DNA of 64,000 bases from Yamagishiella unicocca (GCA_003116995.1 BDSL01000071.1:310001-374000), one strand, 5' to 3'; numbered from the stretch's first letter, positions 1 to 12,334 are shown. Made by a program: numbers and translations. The notes: a model not told the origin generated them from the letters alone.

Positions 1-61
1 GGGTGGGTTGTCCCGTCGGTGATGACCACGGTGAGTGAGCTCCTCCAATGTCGTGGTGTAG

Positions 62-3000
62 GTGCTGGTGATGGACTTCTGCGACATGGGCTCGCTGGCT
101 GACGTGCTCAACACCAGCCTGCTGCGGCATCACGCCGGGAAGGTGGCCATGCCCGCCATCCTACACTGCCTGTTGGAGGTGGCGTCGGCGCTGCACTACC
201 TGCACTCCATCGGTAGGCGACACCTGGGGCCTGGCACCGCTAGGCGCCGGGCTGCAGGCACTGGGAGGAGGCACTGGGAGCAGCGAATGCTAGGCACTGG
301 GAGCAGCGAATGCTAGGTACTGGGAGCAGCGAATGCTAGGCACTGGGAGCAGCGAATGCTAGGCACTGGGAGCAGCGAATGCTAGGCACCCGGCAGGAGG
401 CGCCAGGCTGATCGTCCAGGGGCATAGTTGTGAGCGCGAGGGCCCTGTCCACTGTGACAAGCTCACTGGTGCACACGTGGGCAGGCCATGTGGGGCAAAA
501 CTCTTGGCGGGGCGGCGGCGGGAGATAAGGCTGTGGGGGACGGAACCAGGGAGGCACGGGCGCGGTATTCTGCTCCCCCCCCGGCCGGGACACGAGCGAC
601 CGGATCTGTGCAATGCGCACGGAGAGATGTGTGTGTGAGCTCGCCAGCGCACGCGCCCCTTACCGCTGCCTGCTAATGCGCCGCTGCCACTGCTAATGCT
701 GCCACTGCTGCTGCTGCCACTGCTGCTGCGGCCACTGCTAATGCTGCCACTGCTAATGCTGCCACTGCTGCTGCCGCCAGGTATCGTGCACTACGACTTG
801 AAGCCCGAGAACGTGCTGCTCAAGTCGTCCACGATCGACAGCCGCGGCTTCAACTGCAAGGTGGGTGGGTCCGTGCAGCTGGGTGCACAGCTCCAGGGAG
901 GGAGACGCAGCCCAGGTTCAGTTTTCATCGGTAGGGAGGCCTGTCGTGTAACCGGTCTTGCTTTATGCCCCCCCCCAACCCTCCCAACGTCTGTTCTAAA
1001 CGGTTTTTCTCGCATCCACGGGCCTTCCTCGCATCCACGGGCCTTCCTCGCATCTACGGGCCTTCCTCGCACCCTCCAACCCTCCCTACCCCACCCCACC
1101 CCACCCCGTGTTTCCTCTCCCTCCCCCCCAGGTGGCCGACTTTGGTCTGTCGAACATCGTCTCTGACAACAGCTACTTCAACAAGCACGCCGAGGGAACC
1201 ATCACGCACCTCGCACCAGAGGCCATGCAGCCTAACGGCAAGCTGACCAAGGCGGTGGACGTGTACGCGGTGAGGGGGGTTTCGAGGAAGGGGGGTACGG
1301 GGTGCATTTAGGTGCTCCGTGTTCGGGGCGAGGACGTGTACGCGGTGAGGGGTTTCGAGGAAGGGGGGTTGGATGCGAGAAAAAAACCCGTTTAGAACAG
1401 ACGTTTTGAGATGCGCGGTGGGGGAGGGGAAGAGAGGGCGCAACCGCCAGGCGCGAGGCGGCGCGTAAGGGCGCAAAGGGGGATACGGGGTGCGTGTAGG
1501 TGCATCGTGTTCGGACTAGGGCAGGCGCAACGCCAAGCTGGGCGGGCAGGGGCAAGGAAGGGCGGAGGAGGATGTTTGGGCGGTGCTAGCTGCGGCTGCG
1601 CCGTCGTTGGGCGTGCTGCCACTACTAGCGCGCCCTTGCTGGCGACCCGGCAGCTGCCTCTGCCGCGGCCTCTGCCGCAGCCGCAAGCTCCTTCTTCCAC
1701 ATCACAACGCCACGGCGGCCCCCATCCTGACACCCCGGCCGCTGCCCCCACCCCGGGTTTCCCTTCCCCAGTTTGGCATCATGATGTGGGAGCTGTACAC
1801 GGGGCTGCGGCCGTACACCGGGTATCGTACCATTGACGTGGCAGTTAAGGTGTCCAAGGACGGGCTGCGGCCTGACTTCCCCTCCACCACACACCCCTCG
1901 TTCAAGTGCGTGTGGGGGGCGGGGGCTTGCCGGCCGGGGGGGTTATAAGAGGATCCGGGAATCCACGGCCGACAAACCGAGGGTGGTGGTGGTGGTGGTC
2001 GGGAGGAGAGGAGCGGGGGGGGATTGGGGTTGGGGTTGGGGTTGGGGTTGCTAATGATGTAGGGCCGGGTATAAGAGGATCCGGGAATCCACGGCCGACA
2101 AACCGAGGGCCGGCCGGGGGGAGGTGCTGGGGGGGTTGGCGTGAAAACCGGTGACACGAAAAAGACAGGATAGTGGGCGCATGGTCGGCGGACAGCGAGG
2201 ATTTGGGCGCATGCTGGAGCATTGGGACGGACGACCGGCAAACCTGTGGAAGCGGTTTCTTGGGGCTGCGGAAAGGGAGAGGGGGGGTACTCGGTTACTT
2301 GACACGGGAAGTGTAGCTGGTGCATAACCTTCGGACACCTGGGGGGGGAAGGGGCAGGGACTGCCCCGTCACCCCGTTATGCATTTCGTAAAGCCGTAAC
2401 CCTTAGACACCTCGCACAGATCCCCCGGCACCCGGATCAACACCTGGTCAACACCTGGTCAAAGCACTGACCCTGATCCGGACCTCCCGGGAGGGGGTCC
2501 GCTCCCTTGCTCGCAGCCTTTGCTCGCCCCCACCGCCGCCTCACGCAACTCCACAACCCTTTTTCCAAGCTGGTAATGCCTCTCCTCCTCCAGCTGTTCT
2601 CCTACACCCCCTCGTCCCGCCCCCCCATTCGCGGATTCTCTTATCAAACCCCCCCTCCCCACCAGCACGCGCACGCAGCCACACGTCCGAAGGCTATGCG
2701 CCACTCCACTTCCCATGTCGTGTAGCCGGGCCTTCTCGCCACTCCCATCCCATCCCATCCCCCGCATGCACTTGTCCAGCATGCATCCCCAAACGTATGT
2801 CCCAAACGGTTTTTCGTTCGTGCGCGGGTTTTTCTTGCAACTCCCCTTCCCCCTCTCCATCCCCCCCCACCCCGGGTAGGGAGCTGGCTAAGCGCTGCTG
2901 GCAGGGCGACAGGCGGCTGCGTCCCACCTTCCGTCAGGTGATGGATCGCATCCACGAGATGCTCAAGGACCACGAGCTCATGGGACGGGAGTCGCTGTTG

Positions 3001-3466
3001 ACGCTGTCGTCCTCGGCTTCGCGCTTGCCGGTGTACCCGGACTACCTGCAGGTGGGTGCGGGATTGAGGGGGGGAGGGAGGGGAAGGGGAGGGAGGGGAA
3101 GGGGAGGGAGGGGAGGGGGAGGGAGGGGAGGGGGAGGGAGGGGGAGGGGAGGGAGGGGAGGGGCAAGCGAGGGAGAGGGGGAGGGAGAGGGGCAAGGGAG
3201 GGAGAGGGGCAAGGGAGAGGGGAAGGGGGAGGGAAAGGGGGAGGGAGAGGGGAAGGGGGAGGGGGAGGGAGAGGGGAAGGGGGTTGCGGGGTGGGGCGAC
3301 CTCCGACCTCACGCTGGCCTTTCCTGATCGCGCCTGGCCTTCTCTGCGGCCTGCTTGGAGGTACCCCTGCAGAGACGCGACATAGCAACCCGCCCGATTC
3401 CCCTCTGCCCTACCCCCATCACGCCAGGACGTGGCGGACAACGACTTCCCGCTCCACATACTGTGA
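62..3466 (+). CDS. Protein kinase, TKL/MAPKKK-like, 3' part (5' end outside window)
   Basis: Six exons join in frame: 62-212, 781-860, 1132-1269, 1772-1905, 2880-3051 and 3428-3466 (TGA). They give 237 residues from the hinge to the C terminus. Visible motifs: hinge VMDFCDMGSL, catalytic loop HYDLKPENVLL, DFG as VADFGLSN, APE as LAPEAM, subdomain IX DVYAFGIMMWEL, and subdomain XI with a CW and an R in RLRPTFRQV. The order and spacing match tyrosine-kinase-like/MAPKKK-type Ser/Thr kinases, a large family in volvocine algae. The glycine loop and the VAIK lysine are missing only because the window starts inside the gene. The HRD arginine is replaced by tyrosine (HYD), so this is a non-RD kinase, expected not to depend on activation-loop phosphorylation. 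The short tail after subdomain XI carries no extra domain. Substrate and pathway are unknown. Confidence 0.9.
283..385. repeat. 23-bp minisatellite in kinase intron
   Basis: About 4.5 copies of a 23-bp unit containing CACTGGGAGCAGCGAATGC lie 70 bp downstream of the donor at 213. It explains the runs of identical short peptides seen in all frames here. Confidence 0.85.
668..779 (+). repeat. CTGCTAATG/CTGCCACTG repeat abutting a 3' splice site
   Basis: Imperfect repeats of CTGCCACTG and CTGCTAATG run directly into the acceptor at 780/781. The motif CTAAT, close to a branch-point consensus, occurs four times in the last 110 nt. The repeat may therefore supply several equivalent branch points and the pyrimidine tract; that role is inferred. 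Confidence 0.6.
984..1410. repeat. Two copies of dispersed intronic repeat family B flanking a kinase exon
   Basis: At 984-1070 and, in reverse orientation, at 1350-1410 the sequence contains the core AACGGTTTTTCTCGCATCC followed by CACGGG and CTTCCTCG. Related copies occur at 42889-42945, 44415-44442, 53424-53463 and, weaker, 62845-62915. Nearly all lie in introns or just beside genes. Confidence 0.6.
1258..1369 (+). repeat. 75-bp duplication of an exon end plus its splice donor
   Basis: The exon-3 end GACGTGTACGCG with its donor GTGAGG (1258-1275) and the following purine run is repeated 75 bp downstream from 1333. The second copy keeps GTGAGG. A TAG at 1309-1311 blocks read-through, so only the first donor is productive. 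Confidence 0.75.
1946..2107. repeat. Dispersed intronic repeat family C, two copies
   Basis: Copies at 1946-1982 and 2071-2107 share ATAAGAGGATCCGGGAATCC followed by ACGGCCGACAAACCGAG. Reverse-oriented relatives are at 2628-2655 and 42117-42150. Between the two copies lies a short TTGGGG run (2027-2049). Confidence 0.65.
2141..2240 (+). repeat. Dispersed repeat family A, copy in kinase intron
   Basis: The block begins with AAAACCGGTGACACGA, continues with GGATAGTGGGCGCATGGTCG and ends with GGGCGCATGCTGGAGC. Close relatives lie at 14279-14340, 23849-23937, 24679-24755, 24826-24866, 38117-38205 and 62217-62330 (reverse). No coding capacity; no clear terminal repeats or target duplications seen. 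Confidence 0.7.
3058..3290. repeat. Polypurine tract (GGGAGG/GGGGAAG repeats)
   Basis: About 230 nt of almost pure G and A on the + strand fill most of the last kinase intron. Such mirror-like purine tracts can form triplex or G-quadruplex structures. The long ORFs crossing it are compositional artefacts. Confidence 0.85.
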
Positions 3467-6136
3467 GGTCCGGCGGCGACGGTGCTACAGGCGGGTCTGG
3501 CAGCAGCAGCAGCCTCTGCCACAGGCGGATCTGGCAGCAGCAGCGGCCTCTGCCACTGCGTTTTGCGTTGTGTGCGCCGCGCGCGGTGCCCGGGTGAGCC
3601 TGGCCCTGGCGGGGAGCAACCAGTTGGGGGTCGGGAGGGATGACGTGGCGGTATTTGAACTGATCGGTTAAATTCGTATGTTGGCGAACATTGGGTTGGC
3701 GCTTGACTGATTATGATGATCATGATGACGATGATGACTGATGGTGACGATGGTGATGATGGTGATGGTGAACACTTCGTTGTCTCTGCACTACAGCTGG
3801 TCGGGGTCCGATCCGAACGAAGGGGGCGGGTGGTGTGGGCCTGTGAGGGCGCAGGGGAAAGGGAATCCCTATGCCCAACCGCTGCGATTCGAATTCGCTC
3901 CGGAAGCTTAGCAGGGTTGGTTGTGGGGGTGCATATTGCGGTCCGCGCGCTTGGTGTGAAATGCGGTTGTCGGCGTGGGCTGTGTCCTTAACATGGTGTC
4001 GCGAGCGAGGGGGGAGTTGTGTGATGTCGGCGCTAGGGCGCATCCCCACAGGTGCGCATTCCAAGCCACCATCGGCCTGCAGCAACACCACAAAGGTGTA
4101 AAACATGAACCTGAAGAACTAGGAGCGGGGAGATGGGAGTATGCCCGGGGGTAAACTTTTCGCTGACCTGAGCGGACGCCCTCCCTGGAGGTCCGGAGCC
4201 TGTGCGGTATTTTAATGGCGTGGCTTTCGCGGAAAGCACGAACGGAGGAGAGGGCCTGATCGTATGTGTGATCAGGTAATCGTCATCTGGGTCGGCACAT
4301 GACCCCGATGGGCCGACCCTGGGGCGGCGAGCAAGCCTGCCGCTGGTCTGCAGCCAGCTGCTGCCCATCCGGCTGCAGGCCGATGTACCCTTGGGGGCTC
4401 TGGGGGGCGATGGGTGCCGAGCTCAGGTGTGTATGGGCAAGGCCATTGACCATATCTCCCGGGTGTACGGCATGACGAAGTGTACGGCGCTGGGTGCCCG
4501 ATGCCGTGTGTGTTTTCTGCTCTCGGGTAGCAGCCGAAGCGCCGTGGGCGTGCCGCGCCGCCTGCATGCACAGCACCATGGGTAGGCGGTATGTGGAGCC
4601 GTGTGGCGGAGGGGCCGGATCGCCTGTGGCAGCCCATGCCAACACCCTGGGCTCGTAGCGGAGGCGAGCGCCCTCCAGCTGTGGGCAGGCGACCGGAGCG
4701 GCCTCGGGAGCAGCCCAGGATGTGGGTTGAGGACGGTGATACCTTCATAAGTATAAGTGGGGGCAGCGGTGGTGGTCGGGGGTGGCGGGGGCCATGGTGG
4801 TGGTGGTTTCGGTGGTCAAGAAAGCACCGATCTCGAAGGGGCGGAAGATCCCTCGAGAAGCGCGCACGCCGCGATCCAAATCTGTGCGCGCTGTGCCTGT
4901 TCCGGGATGAGTTGTACGGCAGCAGAGTACGATTTCACCGTCGACGAAATGAGATTGACTGTCCCTACAATGCATGCGTGGTGAACGACCTGCGGTGACG
5001 AGCGGAATGGGACGGGGCCGGCCATTGGCATCCGGGCATGACGCCCGGTGTGCACACGTAGGAAGGAATGTATCGACATAGCCGCGGGCACAGTAGGTGG
5101 CACAGTAGGTAACTTGATGGCCGTTGTGTGGCTAGGCGCTGGAGGCGGCTCGGGCGGGGGGCCGCGGCCGAGGCGTGGCGCGATGTTCGAGTCGAGTCGC
5201 GGCGTGGAGCTGTGGAGCGTACTGTGCCGTGCATGGGGTGTGGTGGTGTCCAGGCGGCCGGTGAGGGCACCGTGGGGTGTAGGAACCAGTGCTTCGCCCT
5301 GGGCTCGATGGGGCGACCTGCAGGAGTGGAAACAACTGAGAGGGACACGTGTTAGGCTGCATAGCATGTGCGACTGCGATCAACCTTTGCAGTCCCGTGG
5401 TATGCATGAGTAACAAAACAGCGTCGAGAACTTGAGGAGTACTGAGTGGTTTGGATTTCGGAGCTTGGCATTGATCGGCGGCGATCTTCTGCGGTCAGTC
5501 CACTGTGTGGCTTTGCGTCGCATGCAATGTAACATCAGCAGCATACTCTGGCTGGCCGCTTGATCACATCCGAGCCGCCTGCAGTATATGTCGACCTGGA
5601 AGGATAGCAGACCCAGAAATGCAAATAAAATTCCACGCACAAAGTGCGCACCGTCGAGCAGCCTACTTCTAAGCAGTTCTAAGCTGCTTTCATCCTTGCC
5701 ATACGGCGAGCCTTCAAAATGGCCCGCTTCATTGACACCCGGCTACCGCAACCAGGGTACTGCCCACCGGGCTACCAGCAGCAAGGTACTCTATCTAGCG
5801 GGCGCTGGCGATGCGGCCTTGCTCCTTTAGGGACGGCACGGTCCGATACGGCCCGCTGTCAAGTTCCATTAAGTTATCCATTCATCCACCATTCTACCGG
5901 CCACGTGTTGCCATGTTATTCCACATTGATCTTAAAAAAATAACAACAAAACACTATACTTAAGGCCGCCCGCTTTAGCAGTCCACATCTTAGCTCGTAA
6001 TACCGGTAATAAACTGTCCCGAGTCCAGAGTTTCCGAGTTTCCCGCACATTTTGGCACAGGCGAGTCCCGACAGGTCCTACGAATCTCATGCGCACCTCC
6101 GAGGCATGCGCCTCCATCGAACGCATCCCTGGGATG
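3467..6136. other. Intergenic region, kinase 3' UTR and unassigned sequence
   Basis: It holds the kinase 3' UTR, a GAT-rich microsatellite (3712-3772) and unassigned sequence. A minus-strand open stretch at 4283-4700 (containing HPGDMVNGLAHTHLS and QPDGQQLAADQRQ) and another at 4816-5000 look moderately protein-like. They match no family I can name and have no convincing splice context, so no gene is called. The kinase and the GT90 gene are convergent here. Confidence 0.5.
4097..4101 (+). terminator. Putative TGTAA poly(A) signal of the kinase gene
   Basis: TGTAA is the usual volvocine polyadenylation signal. This is a clear + strand occurrence downstream of the kinase stop, implying a 3' UTR of about 650 nt. 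Confidence 0.5.
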
Positions 6137-9100
6137 CTACACCGCAGTCCGCCGCTTGCCTAACAACCGCCGTTGCCTTCTTTCCCCTGGCACGAAGGGC
6201 TTCATGTCCTTGTAGGTCGTGGTCATGTCCCCTTTCTCCCGGGCCCTGATAATAGGGACCAAATGCTCCTCAATGAAATCCTGCATTTCGTTCTGCCCGT
6301 TGGCACTATTGAATAACCCCTTGTACTGTTGGATCAGGCGCCGGAAGTACAGCATGCGAGTTGTGGGGCAAAGGTATCGCAGAGCAAACTGCTGGGAGTT
6401 GAAGGCCATGCGTTGCAAATCCAGCGAATGGTCTTGCCACTCGTCCAGCACGTCCAGCACATCGTCTGGTCCAGTCTTAAATATCGGTATGTAGTGCACC
6501 CCCGGCTTCAACGCGCGGACAAAGTACTCGTACCAGTTCGTCTCCTCCTTGAGTACGACACTGTTCGTGTGCATTACGCGTGAAAGCCTGAAGGCGTACG
6601 TTAGGCCGTCGAGGTGCAGCAAGAACTTCCTGCAACGGCGGCAGCCAACGCATGACGCACCGTTTGTTTTGTCAGCACAAGCGGCGGTAGCAGTGGTAAC
6701 TATTTCAGTGGGCCCCAGACCGCCAGCTAGGTATTAGTAGAGCCATCGGGTGCATCGCCTGACCTGAAAAAGACGCATGACGCAGTACTCACCACCGCTT
6801 GTCTGACCTGAAAGAAAGAGACGCATGGCGCACTACTCACCACCGCGCGTGGTCTCGCATGGAGACGATGGCATCGGAGGTGCGCTTGCCCGGGAACTCG
6901 GTGGGGTCGCTCGTGACGAGGCTCGCGACCACCTTGTCCGGGCGCCGCAAGCTGAGGTTGGCCATGTGCTCCCGGCTCCAGAACCGCTCCAGATTCCCGG
7001 AGACATTGAAGAACTTTGGGCTGGCGCCCCAGTTGGCTCGACCGTTGAAAAAGGCCATGTTGTGCTTGAGTTGGTACGGAAAGTTGTACAATGGGAGGTC
7101 GGTGCCGACCATGAAGGGAAACAGGAGGTCGACCTGCGATGAAGAAGCCGAATGGTTGCCCCCGCGTTGGAACCTTACGGGCATATCGGCGCAGGATCAT
7201 TTAGCAACATCGTATTTCCAGCCACCTGCCAGCGAGCAGGACAATTTGTTTGCATTGCGTGCAATACAAAAAGTATGTCTTCTACTCGTGTTCACGTAAG
7301 CGACGTTGTCATTTCCTGTTACGACATGGACGCACGCATGCAACTGCAACCGCGCACATGCGTGCATCATGGTGATGAGCACCCACCGCTTGCGGATCCC
7401 GAACGTCCTTGCTGATGGACATGGCTGGTATGGGGCAGGACCCTGCTCCCTTCATACCACACCAGCCGAAATCCTGGTCGCTCATAAACATGAAGGTGTC
7501 TACAGGCACGGCACGGCACGGGCGCGCGCGGCAGCTGTTGTTACTGCGTAATAACGACAATCAACAACAATGCTACGAATAGGTTGTAGCAGGCAGCTGC
7601 TGGCGTCGAGACGCAGTTTGGAGGCTTTAGCTGCTGGCCAGGGTACGAGGTTAGGTATCAGAAAAGAGAAGCGCCAACGTTCAGGCCAGGGTGTTTATGC
7701 ACCAGGCAATGAGATTGAATCCCCCTCAACAAAGTCGTTCGAAACGACATGTTGTAGTAGCGCTTGTTACATGAGACGGCATGAAGTACCGGTATGTAGT
7801 AGCACTTGTGACATGAGACGGCATGTAGGGTTTTTGGAGCGTCCCCGCACGACCCCGCACGCGGGGAACAATCCGGGAGAGCAGCAACAGACTGCCGAGC
7901 ACTTGGCTTGCATACGTATCAAGCAAGCAGGAATAATGGACTTGCAACTTCTGCCAATAGCTAGGCAGGCACTACTACTGTAAGGCGGTAATTTTCTAGG
8001 GCTTAAATCTATCAGGTAAAGCCTGTGAAGTTGACACAGGTAGCAAATGCCAATGTCAATTTGCAGACGACAACGACCTGCTTTAGCTGGAGAATCGATT
8101 TCGTGAGTGCCAGCTTCTGGCGGCGCACAGCGTGTGTGCGGTGCCCGCTCGTTCTATAGTCCATGTGTAACGCACCTGGGAATTCATATTCGGTTGCCAC
8201 CTGCTGAAAGTAGTACTGTGACGCGGCAATCCACAGCGGTATGCCCCCCTCGGCTTGGTTGTTAGTCATCTGGGTGTGGTTCCAGGACGAGCTGAAGCAG
8301 CCGACGACGTATGACCGATGGATGATGAAGACACATGGTGGCACGGGCATCAATCAGCATGATGGGCAAAGGCAGTCAGGCGGTGTGGGTTTCGGGTACA
8401 TAGGTGACGTGGACGTAACGACTTATGCTAGTCATCAGTAGACACACGTCCTTCCATGGTCTTATTTGCCCTTATAGGGCTTTTTGCTTCAGGTATCCCA
8501 CCTTGCCCATGGGGATTACTGTGCTATTCAGCAAGAACAAGAAATCACAGTCCAACCCCCATTGGTTTCGTGCGTACTCCAGCCCAGTGCCGCAGTTTCG
8601 CGCGACCCGTGGCCCTCTGCGCGTGCACATGCACTATGTGACCGTAAAGTTCGTAGTTTATCCATCAGGAATATCGACCTCTCAGACAGGTAAAACCTCG
8701 TTAAGAAATGGCGGACGCAATTGGATCAATGTAAGCACGTAAAGCCCCTGCAAAACGGGCGGCGCGAACCTGCCTTAGCCTGCTGCAAGGGACGAAGCGC
8801 GAGCCCGCTGGCGAGACACGCCGCCAGCAGGATCCTACGTCTCATGCGGGCATCCTTCCATTATAACTAGATAAAATCACGGTGTCCGGGGCTGACATAT
8901 GCAAAATCCCGTAAAAACCGCACAACAGGAATGTTATGCGTGGCACGCCTGCTCTGGCACCCCGCACAATAGACACCACCCGCCCTCCAAGCATTTTACT
9001 TACTGAAAAGGATAGTACCACTTGTTTTTATAAATGAGAACCATGCTCTGCTGGTGCCATCCGTAGTCCTTCCAGCGGTCCATAAATGCTTCAATATGCA

Positions 9101-9449
9101 ACCTGGTAAGAGGCGCACGCGATCTCCATATTGCTAGGTCGGGCTCCATCGTCTCTTGGTAGAAGATCTCCAGCTCAGAGTCGCTGGCTGCGCAGGGTTG
9201 CATACCGGGGTTCCCGGAGGGGTCCCAGTTCTCCTCGACATCGAGGAATCCATGGCAATGTGGACAGGCTTGGTATTGATGGCTTTCATCACTTGTAATA
9301 TTTCGGGGGAAGGTTTCCGCATCCAATCCCCGCGCGATGTGTGCGTGAGCCTGCTGCTGCCCTGCTGATAATTTCGAAATGGACTGCAGCCCCAGAAGCA
9401 ACGCAACCAGAAACGTCTGTGCCAAGTTAGTTCTAAATATTTGTGCCAT
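6137..9449 (-). CDS. GT90 (CAP10/rumi-like) O-glycosyltransferase, signal-peptide-bearing
   Basis: Five minus-strand exons join in frame: 9449-9004, 8291-8176, 7499-7387, 7133-6841 and 6629-6137 (stop). They encode 486 residues, complete from ATG. The N terminus is hydrophobic (TFLVALLLGLQSIS) and looks like a signal peptide. The mid-part carries YEFPDTFMFMSDQD, DLLFPFMVGTDLP and AFFNGRANWG, matching the PDxxF, D-x-P and FRG-like blocks of glycosyltransferase family 90. The core ends with LLHLDGLTYAFRLSRVMHTN, SVVLKEETNWYEYF and ALKPGVHYIPI, the strongest GT90 signature. By family this is a luminal ER/Golgi sugar transferase acting on proteins or polysaccharide; donor and acceptor are unknown. 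No KDEL-type tail (ends KRRTAV). Asn replaces the usual Arg in the FRG block. Splice donors are strong (GTAAGT, GTGCGT, GTGGGT, GTGAGT). Confidence 0.86.
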
Positions 9450-11164
9450 GTGACAGCGCAGGATAATTATGTATGGGCATAAAGTATAAGCAAGCTAGCC
9501 GCGATTAACGGCCAACGCAGCAGCGGATGAAGCCGCCAGAACTCCACTTATGGGCAAAGCTGTATTCCTGTTTAGAAACGGTATAGGAAACTCCCTGAAG
9601 TCCAAGCGACACGCCCGCTCGGTGTCCCTCCAGGGAGGCGGTAGATATCGCAGTGACTGCAAATATGTGTGGAAACCGTGCAATAGCTGGACTACTAGAT
9701 GTGCGACATACGCTTTAACGGTTGTGCAAAAGTTAAGGACACATATGCAGCACTGCACTCAAGCCTTAGTTCTCGCGCAACACGATGCACGCATACAGAC
9801 ACCGTCGAAGTGGCACGCTTTGATAGGCAGAATCTCAGAGTTATGCTTCATATGAGTACAGCAATATGATTCCCTCAGTCAAGCTGGGACACGCGCCAAG
9901 CGCTTAGCGTACGTCTGTTTTACGAAGGCCCGCCAGTCATGCGCGTCGTCGGTCAGGTGTTTCATTAATAACGAGATGTTGCCGGCATACGCGCGTACCA
10001 CTATAATTAATTTACTATTAGTCTTGCTAATTCCAGAAGCGGGGCGTTTCCATCTGTCCGTGTATGTGTTAAGGTTTAGTCATCGCGCTTATAACGCTGC
10101 ACATTTCGCCAAAATAAACCTGTAAGTATATCCTGATAACTTAGGTTGGTTCTACGCGTTTATCCGTGGATGGATAAACGCATACGCTAATATATGTTCG
10201 CAGCAGGTACGGCCACATACATCCAGGTTTCCCCAACTTGTTGTAATAATTGACGATAAATATTTGACATAACAAATCTGAGTGTCGTAATGACATACCA
10301 TACACTTACGTTATTTCTTCGTCGCGACGACACATTGCTGGGCCACGCAGATGGGTCTTTTTTCGTGTCCTGGGTTCGGCCGGGCTTGAGGAAACTATTA
10401 TTGCGCAGGACTGACACCCAGGGAAAACCTTACTTTGTTGACGCTCCAAAGTGCGGAGCTGCTGTCTCTTTCTCCTTAGATAGTAGATGTAAGTCCTACG
10501 TAAGCCTCCCAGCCATCCAGACCTATAAAGCAGGACCATACCGTATGAGGTTTTCTGAGGCGCAGCGCGCGAAGAAAACTGCGGTTTTTTCTGCTACATT
10601 TTTAGTAGCGTGGTTCTGGAGCTGTGTTCCGGTGTAGTGGTGGTGCGGCGATGTTGGCTATAGATAATTTCCGAAAATAGCAGCTACGCGTCCTCCTAAG
10701 CTTTACATAGTGGAGTAGGCACAATTTGTTACCCGTGCATTATGCACGTACCTTGTAACGGCCACATTTGGTGTAGGGATCGCGACGGCAGTATAAAGAA
10801 CTCCTCGAATGCGTGCAAAAACACTTCTCGCTTCCGCGCAACGAAAACTCCTCGCCGTGGCGTGACGTCCCACGTCAGGCAGCGTCAGGTCGTCGCGTCG
10901 TCGCCGTTGGACACTTCCGGTAGATAGTAACTTTGGCCGCTATAATAACAAGGCATTCATATCCACAAGGTCTATGCTGATGCTATACGGCATAGGTTGG
11001 TGGATGTCGAAGGCGCAATGTGCACGCAGCAATGTGCCCTGTAAAACCTGAACAAGCTACCGTCGCCGTCGTCAACGCCGTCGGGCTCCCCCCCCGAGCT
11101 CACCGACGACGCGCGGAGCTCCAGCAAGGCGGCTTCGACGGTCCTGATCGGCAGCGGCAGCAGC
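9450..11164. other. Intergenic, upstream of the GT90 gene
   Basis: AT-richer than its surroundings, with no supported gene. It should contain the GT90 promoter near 9450. A perfect 10-bp stem with a 6-nt loop (GCGTTTATCC / GGATAAACGC) sits at 10156-10181. The short ORFs at 10187-10640 overlap on both strands and show no family features. Confidence 0.5.
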
Positions 11165-12205
11165 CTCTTGAACGTCCTGTTGCCCCCCGGGACCACCGAA
11201 AGGGAGCGTCCTGCTGCCCCCCGGGACCACCGAAAGGGAGCGTCCTGTTGCCCCCCGGGACCACCGGAAGGGAACGTCCTGCTGCCCCCCGGGACCACCG
11301 GAAGGGAACGTCCTGTTGCCCCCCGGGACCACCGGAAGGGAACGTCCTGCTGCCCCCCCACCGAAGGAACGTCCTGTTGCCCCCCGGGACCACCGGAAGG
11401 GAACGTCCTGCTGCCCCCCGGGACCACCGGAAGGGAACGTCCTGTTGCCTCCCGGGACCACCGGAAGGGAACGTCCTGTTGCCCCCCGGGACCACCGAAA
11501 GGGAGCGTCCTGCTGCCCCCCGGGACCACCGGAAGGGAACGTCCTGCTGCCCCCCGGGACCACCGGAAGGGAACGTCCTGCTGTTGCCCCCCGGGACCAC
11601 CGGAAGAGAACGTCCTGCTGCCCCCCGGGACCACCGGAAGGGAACGTCCTGCTGCCCCCCGGGACCACCGGAAGGGAACGTCCTGCTGCCCCCCGGGACC
11701 ACCGGAAGGGAACGTCCTGTGCCCCCCGGACCACCGGACCACCGGAAGGGAACGTCCTGCTGCCCCCGGGACCACCGGACCGGGAACGTCCTGTTGCTCA
11801 CCACCGGAAGAGAACGTCCTGCTGCCCCCCGGGACCACCGGAAGGGAACGTCCTGCTGCCCCCCGGGACCACCGGAAGGGAACGTCCTGCTGCCCCCCGG
11901 GACCACCGGAAGGGAACGTCCTGTTGCCCCCCGGGACCACCGGAAGGGAACGTCCTGCTGCCCCCCGGGACCACCGGAAGGGAACGTCCTGCTGCCCCCC
12001 CGGGACCACTGGAAGGGAACGTCCTGTTGCCCCCCGGGACCACCGGAAGGGAACGTCCTGTTGCCTCCCGGGACCACCGGAAGGGAACGTCCTGTTGCCC
12101 CCCGGGACCACCGGAAGGGAACGTCCTGCTGCCCCCCGGGACCACCGGAAGGGAATGTCCTGCTGCCCCCCGGGACCACTGGAAGGGAACGTCCTGTTGC
12201 CTCCC
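11165..12205. repeat. 34-bp GC-rich minisatellite, about 30 copies
   Basis: Tandem copies of a 34-bp unit built from AACGTCCTGCTGCCCCCCGG and GACCACCGGAAGGG. A few units are shortened or expanded (for example around 11355, 11580, 11720-11810). Because 34 is not a multiple of 3 and the unit lacks stops, all three frames on one strand and several on the other stay open for 300-480 codons. The apparent proteins cycle through the same peptide in every frame, so no CDS is called. Flanking sequence gives no exon context. Confidence 0.93.
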
Positions 12206-12334
12206 GGGACCGTTGCTGTAACAGGCTGTAACAACGGCAGTTCTACCGTAGTGCCACGCTTCGGGGTTGTGGGCAGCGGAAGCTTTGACCTATCTTTGTA
12301 TTGATAGCTGGCAAATGAATAATAATGTGGTCGG

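Noticed and set aside
3870..3930. Resemblance to the conserved mid-part of 5S rRNA (TCCGGAAGCTTAGCA)
   Set aside because: Only about 20 nt are similar, with several mismatches, and neither the 5' half nor the terminal stem of 5S rRNA can be drawn.
4283..5367. A multi-exon gene on the minus strand
   Set aside because: Some stretches look protein-like but no family, start, or phase-consistent splice set could be established.
11165..12205. CRISPR array
   Set aside because: Units are contiguous with no unique spacers, and the context is a eukaryotic nuclear genome.
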